A stretch of DNA of 36,011 bases from Deltaproteobacteria bacterium UBA4427 (GTDB taxonomy: Bacteria > Myxococcota_A > UBA9160 > UBA4427): the NCBI GenBank assembly GCA_002390675.1, contig DGPZ01000023.1, positions 12,704 through 48,714 of the forward strand. Reading direction: 5' to 3'. Positions 32,559-36,011 of the stretch are shown in pieces; the first letter of the stretch is position 1, and every line of letters begins with the position of its first letter. The translations under genes and the position numbers were made by a program. Under the pieces are notes generated by a model. It was not told the origin of the DNA. It ran no database searches and saw only the letters and a list, made by a program, of their open reading frames with translations.

Positions 32559-34130
32559 CTATTCGACGTATCCAAGAGCCTTTAACGTTCGAAGAGCGTC
32601 CTTGCTCAAATCAGTTGGCCGAACCTCCAGGCGGTTCAGAACATTTTCGGCCACGAAGGCCTCAAGCTCTGCGACTAAGGGGCTCGCGCGGCCCTTGGCC
32701 GCTGAAAGCTGATTCGACTTCTCGAGCGGGTCCCACGAAAGGTCGAAGAGGCCCTGCACTTGGCCACCGCTCCATTGGACCTTATATGGAAAACGGATCA
32801 GCGACACCAGTTCCCCGAAAACAGGGTCGTCGGCCTGACAGCCTTCCCGGGATGGATCGACTATCGAAGCGTCCTCAGAAATCCCGAGTTCGCGCCTGAT
32901 GGGTTCGACGAATTCAATGCTTCGATCACTCCAGATACTAAAAATGGGATCCTCTGATTGGCCTTGCGAGCCCTGTGCGATTGATGTTTCGCACTCCTCG
33001 AGTCCTCCCCAACACAGAATCGATGCGTAAAGAGATCGGAGTTCGACAGCCGCTGAAACCCGGCCAACGGCAAGGTCGGGCGCACCATTGACCACGAGTG
33101 GGATATGCAGCGCGGGGGTTCGCGTTGAGAATCGGTGCCCCATCAGGTCGTGTTCGCCTAGATGTTCGCCGTGATCCGAGGTCACGATCGTGATCCGGGG
33201 CTCCCCAGCCGAGTTGCTCTCGAGCGCCGCCAGAACCTGGCCTAGCTTGGCATCCGCAGAATGAACATTGCCCAAGTAGAGACCCGAGAGAAGTTCTGTG
33301 TCCGCTCGGGACGGTGTCCGCCTACAGATCGCGTTCGCAATCGGATGCCGCTTTACGACGGCATCGAGCTCTTGTCGGGAAGTTTCAGACGGGACCCAGG
33401 GGTTCGTCGGTCGAACGATGTACGGGTCATGTGCCTCCATGATGTTCACGAAGACGAAGGCCGGCTTGGACGGGTCTCGCGTTTTTTGCCATGCGGCGAC
33501 TCTGCGTGGCAAATCGAACCACTCGTAGGTCAGATCACCCGAAATCGCATTCTTCACCGAGTCCGCAAGCTTAGGCACCTCGTAGTGATCGAATCCTTGA
33601 GCAAGCCCAAATTCGGAGCTGACCAGCGGATTCTCCGCGAAACCCGCCGTTTCATACCCGGCGGCACGCAAGCCTTCCGCCAGCATGGGGATTTCATCTG
33701 GTGCTCGGTAGATGCCATCCAGTCCGACCCCATGCTCATCCACCCGCAACCCCGAAAACAGCGACGCGTGACTGGATACCGTCCAGGGCGATGGCGCGTA
33801 GGCATACTCGAAACGTGTCCCAGTAGATGCGAGGGCATCTACATTCGGCGTCGTCCCCTCCACCTCGCCATAGGCGGAAACGGAATCAGCGCGCGTGGTG
33901 TCGAGCACTACGAGAATAATCGTCGGGCGTTGATCCTCACGCTGCGGCACGACCGCCGCCGGTTTGGGAATAGGTCCCGCGGCCCCCCCCGAAGCGCCTC
34001 CATCGTCACCACATCCAACCACCGAAACCAAAAGAAGCGCTAACGAGACCCTATACGCGGCACTCAGGCACCAGTGCCGAGGCCTCGACGTGTCGTCAAT
34101 CAGGGCCCTATGCTCGTCGAAATATCTCAC
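32559..34130 (-). CDS. Sulfatase-fold lipoprotein, paralog B
   Basis: 523 residues from the GTG at 34130, preceded by GGAGAACCG. The lipobox Cys is residue 40 (SVVGCGDD). Metal Asp77 is in VVLDTTRAD; the active-site loop APSPWTVSSHAS has Thr117 and His121; the Asp319-His320 pair is in VTSDHGEHLGEHD. Cys269 (NAICR), Cys373 (SILCW) and Cys380 are shared with paralog A except the last, which has a near equivalent. The C-terminus is LKALGYVE, as in paralog A. It lies upstream of paralog A on the same strand with 144 bases between, so both may be on one transcript. The substrate is unknown; without a CxPxR motif a phosphodiesterase or phosphatase activity is as likely as a sulfatase activity. Confidence 0.88.
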   Translation of the reverse strand: MRYFDEHRALIDDTSRPRHWCLSAAYRVSLALLLVSVVGCGDDGGASGGAAGPIPKPAAVVPQREDQRPTIILVVLDTTRADSVSAYGEVEGTTPNVDALASTGTRFEYAYAPSPWTVSSHASLFSGLRVDEHGVGLDGIYRAPDEIPMLAEGLRAAGYETAGFAENPLVSSEFGLAQGFDHYEVPKLADSVKNAISGDLTYEWFDLPRRVAAWQKTRDPSKPAFVFVNIMEAHDPYIVRPTNPWVPSETSRQELDAVVKRHPIANAICRRTPSRADTELLSGLYLGNVHSADAKLGQVLAALESNSAGEPRITIVTSDHGEHLGEHDLMGHRFSTRTPALHIPLVVNGAPDLAVGRVSAAVELRSLYASILCWGGLEECETSIAQGSQGQSEDPIFSIWSDRSIEFVEPIRRELGISEDASIVDPSREGCQADDPVFGELVSLIRFPYKVQWSGGQVQGLFDLSWDPLEKSNQLSAAKGRASPLVAELEAFVAENVLNRLEVRPTDLSKDALRTLKALGYVE

Positions 34131-34268
34131 TGATGCGGTTCTCCTTGCTCGCTCTCAATCGTCGCTAACAGGATCGTAGGGGCTATCGTCGAATGAGCTA
34201 CCTCAACCGATGTCGCGAACCTCTTCACTCTCGGGTTTCGCGATGCCGCATAACCGGAGCCCGCCCCC

Positions 34269-35213
34269 GTGGAACTCGACTACGCTCGCCTAGACCCCGA
34301 ACTCGCCTTGATCCTTCCTGCGCTCCCCGCTGCCCTCGCGGACATCCACCGGGGCAACATCGCAGACGTGCGGGCCATGATGGATGGCCAGCCCGCGACC
34401 GCAATCGAAACTGATGTCGTAATCTCTGAACGAACGATTGCCGGCCCCGCTGGCGACCTTCCACTGGTCACCTATCGCCGCCCCTCGAAAGACGTGCAGC
34501 CGTGCCTACTCTGGATTCATGGGGGTGGGTATCTATTTGGCACCGCACGAGACGATCGCGCGCGGCGTATCGCCGAGCACCTCGACTGCACGGTCATCTC
34601 TGTTGAGTACCGCCTAGCACCAGAGCACCCGTTTCCTGCGGGCCCTGACGATTGTTTTGCCGCTCTCGAATGGGTGGCCGCCAATGCCGATGAGCTCAAG
34701 ATCGACGTGTCGCGCCTTGCCATTGGGGGCGCAAGTGCTGGAGGCGGAATGGCGGCTGGCCTGGCGCTCATGAATCGAGACCGTGGTGGGCCGGAGATTA
34801 CTTTCCAGCTCTTGCTCTACCCGATGATCGACAACTTCCACGATACGCCCTCTGGTCAGTGCACTAATAATCCGGTCTGGAACCGAAAAACTTCCTTCAA
34901 TGCCTGGGAAATGTATCTGGGCGGCGAACCAGGCAAGGACGCATCTCCGTACGCGGCCGCTGCACGGGCAACAGACCTAACAGGTCTCCCGCCTGCCTAC
35001 ATCTGTGTCGGTGGCGAAGACCTATTTCGAGACGAGGACATCGAGTACGCCCAGCGCCTCATGGCGGCAGGCGTTGCCTGCGAGCTTTCTGTGTACCCGG
35101 GGCTGTTTCACGGCGGCGACATGTTCCTCCCGGACGCCAAAGTCAGCCAACGTCTAGAGCGCGGACTCACCCATGCTCTGGGACAACGGCTCGGGATCTT
35201 GTCTACTCGTTAG
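34269..35213 (+). CDS. HSL-family alpha/beta hydrolase (carboxylesterase)
   Basis: 314 residues, a complete hormone-sensitive-lipase-type (family IV) esterase. The oxyanion-hole motif is HGGGYLFG (84-91), followed by YRLAPEHPFPAGPDD, a hallmark of the family. The nucleophile Ser156 is in GGASAGG, the acid Asp is in CVGGEDLFRDED, and the catalytic His is in GLFHGGD. The GTG start at 34269 is preceded by GGAG nine bases upstream. It is expected to be a cytosolic esterase on short- or medium-chain esters. It is convergent with the cupin gene (10 bases between stops) and divergent from sulfatase-like paralog B. Confidence 0.95.
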   Translation: MELDYARLDPELALILPALPAALADIHRGNIADVRAMMDGQPATAIETDVVISERTIAGPAGDLPLVTYRRPSKDVQPCLLWIHGGGYLFGTARDDRARRIAEHLDCTVISVEYRLAPEHPFPAGPDDCFAALEWVAANADELKIDVSRLAIGGASAGGGMAAGLALMNRDRGGPEITFQLLLYPMIDNFHDTPSGQCTNNPVWNRKTSFNAWEMYLGGEPGKDASPYAAAARATDLTGLPPAYICVGGEDLFRDEDIEYAQRLMAAGVACELSVYPGLFHGGDMFLPDAKVSQRLERGLTHALGQRLGILSTR

Positions 35214-35223
35214 GCCCGACCCC

Positions 35224-35688
35224 TCAGGTGGCAGACGTAGCAGGGGCCGCAGCCTCGTAGCCGGCCTTCATTCGAGAGACCTCTTCCCAACCGAAGTATC
35301 CGGTGATGCCGTTGTCATCAAAAAATACGAGGGGTCCTTCGCAAAGAAAGAAGTACTCGGTGTCCTCGAGTGCTTCCGTCTTATCGTGGATCATCCCGTT
35401 GCGTTCGTAGATGTAGTCGCCGGCCTCGAGAACCGCATCCCGGATTTCGAGCTTTCCAGATATGATATACGTGTGCGCAGAGGACAGGTGCTTATGTGGC
35501 GCCGCCACGTAGCCCTTCTTCCACCGGAATAACACAGCCCACTGCCCGTTCTCCTCGCCCACGAAGAGAACCTTAATAAAGGCCTTCCCTTCGAGGTCGT
35601 TCGGAATCCATCCCGATTCTCCGCCCGAGACTAATGTATCGATCAAGTTTGGATTCAGCGGCAACATATGTTCAGGCACTGCGCTCAT
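35224..35688 (-). CDS. Cupin-domain protein (acetylacetone-cleaving-enzyme/ChrR-like)
   Basis: 154 residues. Single cupin: motif 1 is APHKHLSSAHTYIISGKLEIRD with the metal His residues (about 64, 66 and 71), and motif 2 is EAGDYIYERNGMIHD with the last His. A flanking Trp/Phe-rich strand FKVLFVGEENGQWAVLFRWKKG pattern precedes it. This resembles the iron or zinc cupins related to diketone-cleaving dioxygenases and ChrR C-domains. GAGGA precedes the ATG. It starts seven bases after the stop of the GST-like gene on the same strand, indicating co-transcription. The reaction is not determined. Confidence 0.85.
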   Translation of the reverse strand: MSAVPEHMLPLNPNLIDTLVSGGESGWIPNDLEGKAFIKVLFVGEENGQWAVLFRWKKGYVAAPHKHLSSAHTYIISGKLEIRDAVLEAGDYIYERNGMIHDKTEALEDTEYFFLCEGPLVFFDDNGITGYFGWEEVSRMKAGYEAAAPATSAT

Positions 35689-35695
35689 TGGATCC

Positions 35696-36011
35696 TCATT
35701 TCATATTGATGGCTTTGTCGAAGGCCGGGCGCGAGGCGATCCGGTCGACATAGGCCTTTAAATTAGTCATCTCGTCCTTCACGCAACCGAGTCGGTTACT
35801 CATGAAGCACGCGTGGCCGAGCATAATGTCCGCTGCGGAGAAATCTCCGATCAAATAGTCCTTCCCAGCGAGCGCCTCGTCGATGGGCGCGAGGGCCCGT
35901 GTGAGGAGTCGCTGTGCCTGTCCGAGGGCTTTTTCGTCGCGACGATCCGGGGGCAACAAGATCGTCTGGACGATGATCGTGTTCACTGGCGGCATCACCA
36001 TCCCTTCGCAG
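35696..36011 (-). CDS. Glutathione S-transferase-like protein, C-terminal part (runs off right edge)
   Basis: About 105 residues visible; the frame remains open to the window edge. The segment EGMVMPPVNT at the visible start is the usual GST C-terminal-domain entry, so the ATG at 36001 is internal and the N-terminal thioredoxin-like domain lies outside the window. The helical C-domain includes IDEALAGKDYLIGDFSAADIMLGHACF, carrying the conserved GxxxSxAD N-capping box, and ends RIASRPAFDKAINMK. It precedes the cupin gene by seven bases on the same strand. GST-like proteins conjugate or isomerise electrophilic compounds with glutathione. Confidence 0.9.
   Translation of the reverse strand, partial: CEGMVMPPVNTIIVQTILLPPDRRDEKALGQAQRLLTRALAPIDEALAGKDYLIGDFSAADIMLGHACFMSNRLGCVKDEMTNLKAYVDRIASRPAFDKAINMK

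Noticed and set aside
33261..34043. 260-codon plus-strand open frame opposite sulfatase-like paralog B
   Set aside because: It is entirely antisense to a well-supported gene, and its translation has no recognisable motif.
1..36011. tRNA, rRNA, CRISPR array, prophage or integron
   Set aside because: No T-loop-like tRNA consensus, no rRNA segment, no regularly spaced repeats with unique spacers, and no phage or integrase genes were seen.

Overview
The window looks like a stretch of a GC-rich Gram-negative chromosome. Evidence for this: frequent GTG and TTG starts preceded by clear Shine-Dalgarno sequences, several N-termini with lipoprotein lipoboxes, an outer-membrane Wza-type export lipoprotein, and a MutL that carries the endonuclease motif. 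The gene mix (F420/LLM oxidoreductases, a single-component-type P450, a haloalkane dehalogenase, BKACE, APH-like kinases, sulfatase-like lipoproteins, exosortase-type genes) resembles uncultured deltaproteobacterial lineages in the broad sense (Myxococcota/Binatota-like). That placement is inference; there is no rRNA or other phylogenetic marker beyond housekeeping genes.

Layout. (1) 1-910: the start of a Lys/Ala-rich protein leaving the window on the left, then a secreted protein of unknown function. (2) 907-1844: about 940 bases with no convincing gene, holding an AT-rich patch and an 11-codon match to the start of CsrA. (3) 1845-7188, minus strand: a housekeeping run mutL - miaA - der - YfgM-like TPR protein. 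(4) 7456-11806, plus strand: a degenerate sigma54-activator-like protein, a nitrilase-family amidase, an FHA protein, a Wza-like export lipoprotein and an ExeA/exosortase-type ATPase. A CAAX-protease-related membrane protein of the type seen with exosortase systems lies further right (13927-14694), so this region looks like a partial, dispersed exopolysaccharide/exosortase-type locus. (5) 12710-13926: a complete insertion sequence with terminal inverted repeats and an 11-bp target duplication, inserted exactly at the stop codon of the CAAX-protease-like gene. (6) 14781-28123: a catabolic/redox block (BKACE, D-aminoacylase-like amidohydrolase, SDR, second amidohydrolase, two LLM oxidoreductases, alpha/beta hydrolase, VOC protein, APH-like kinase, haloalkane dehalogenase, cytochrome P450, nitrobindin-like protein, peroxiredoxin) in many short transcription units. 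(7) 28327-34130: three related sulfatase-fold lipoproteins, two of them tandem paralogs, all lacking the formylglycine CxPxR motif; the first ends in a threefold 39-bp tandem repeat that includes its stop codon. (8) 34269-36011: an HSL-type esterase, a cupin, and the C-terminal part of a GST-like protein cut by the right edge.

The most interesting items are the sulfatase-like cluster with a substituted active site, the activator-like protein that has lost Walker B and the GAFTGA loop beside exosortase-type genes, and the precisely placed IS. No rRNA, tRNA, CRISPR array or prophage was seen. Functions are read by eye from motifs; no database search was run.
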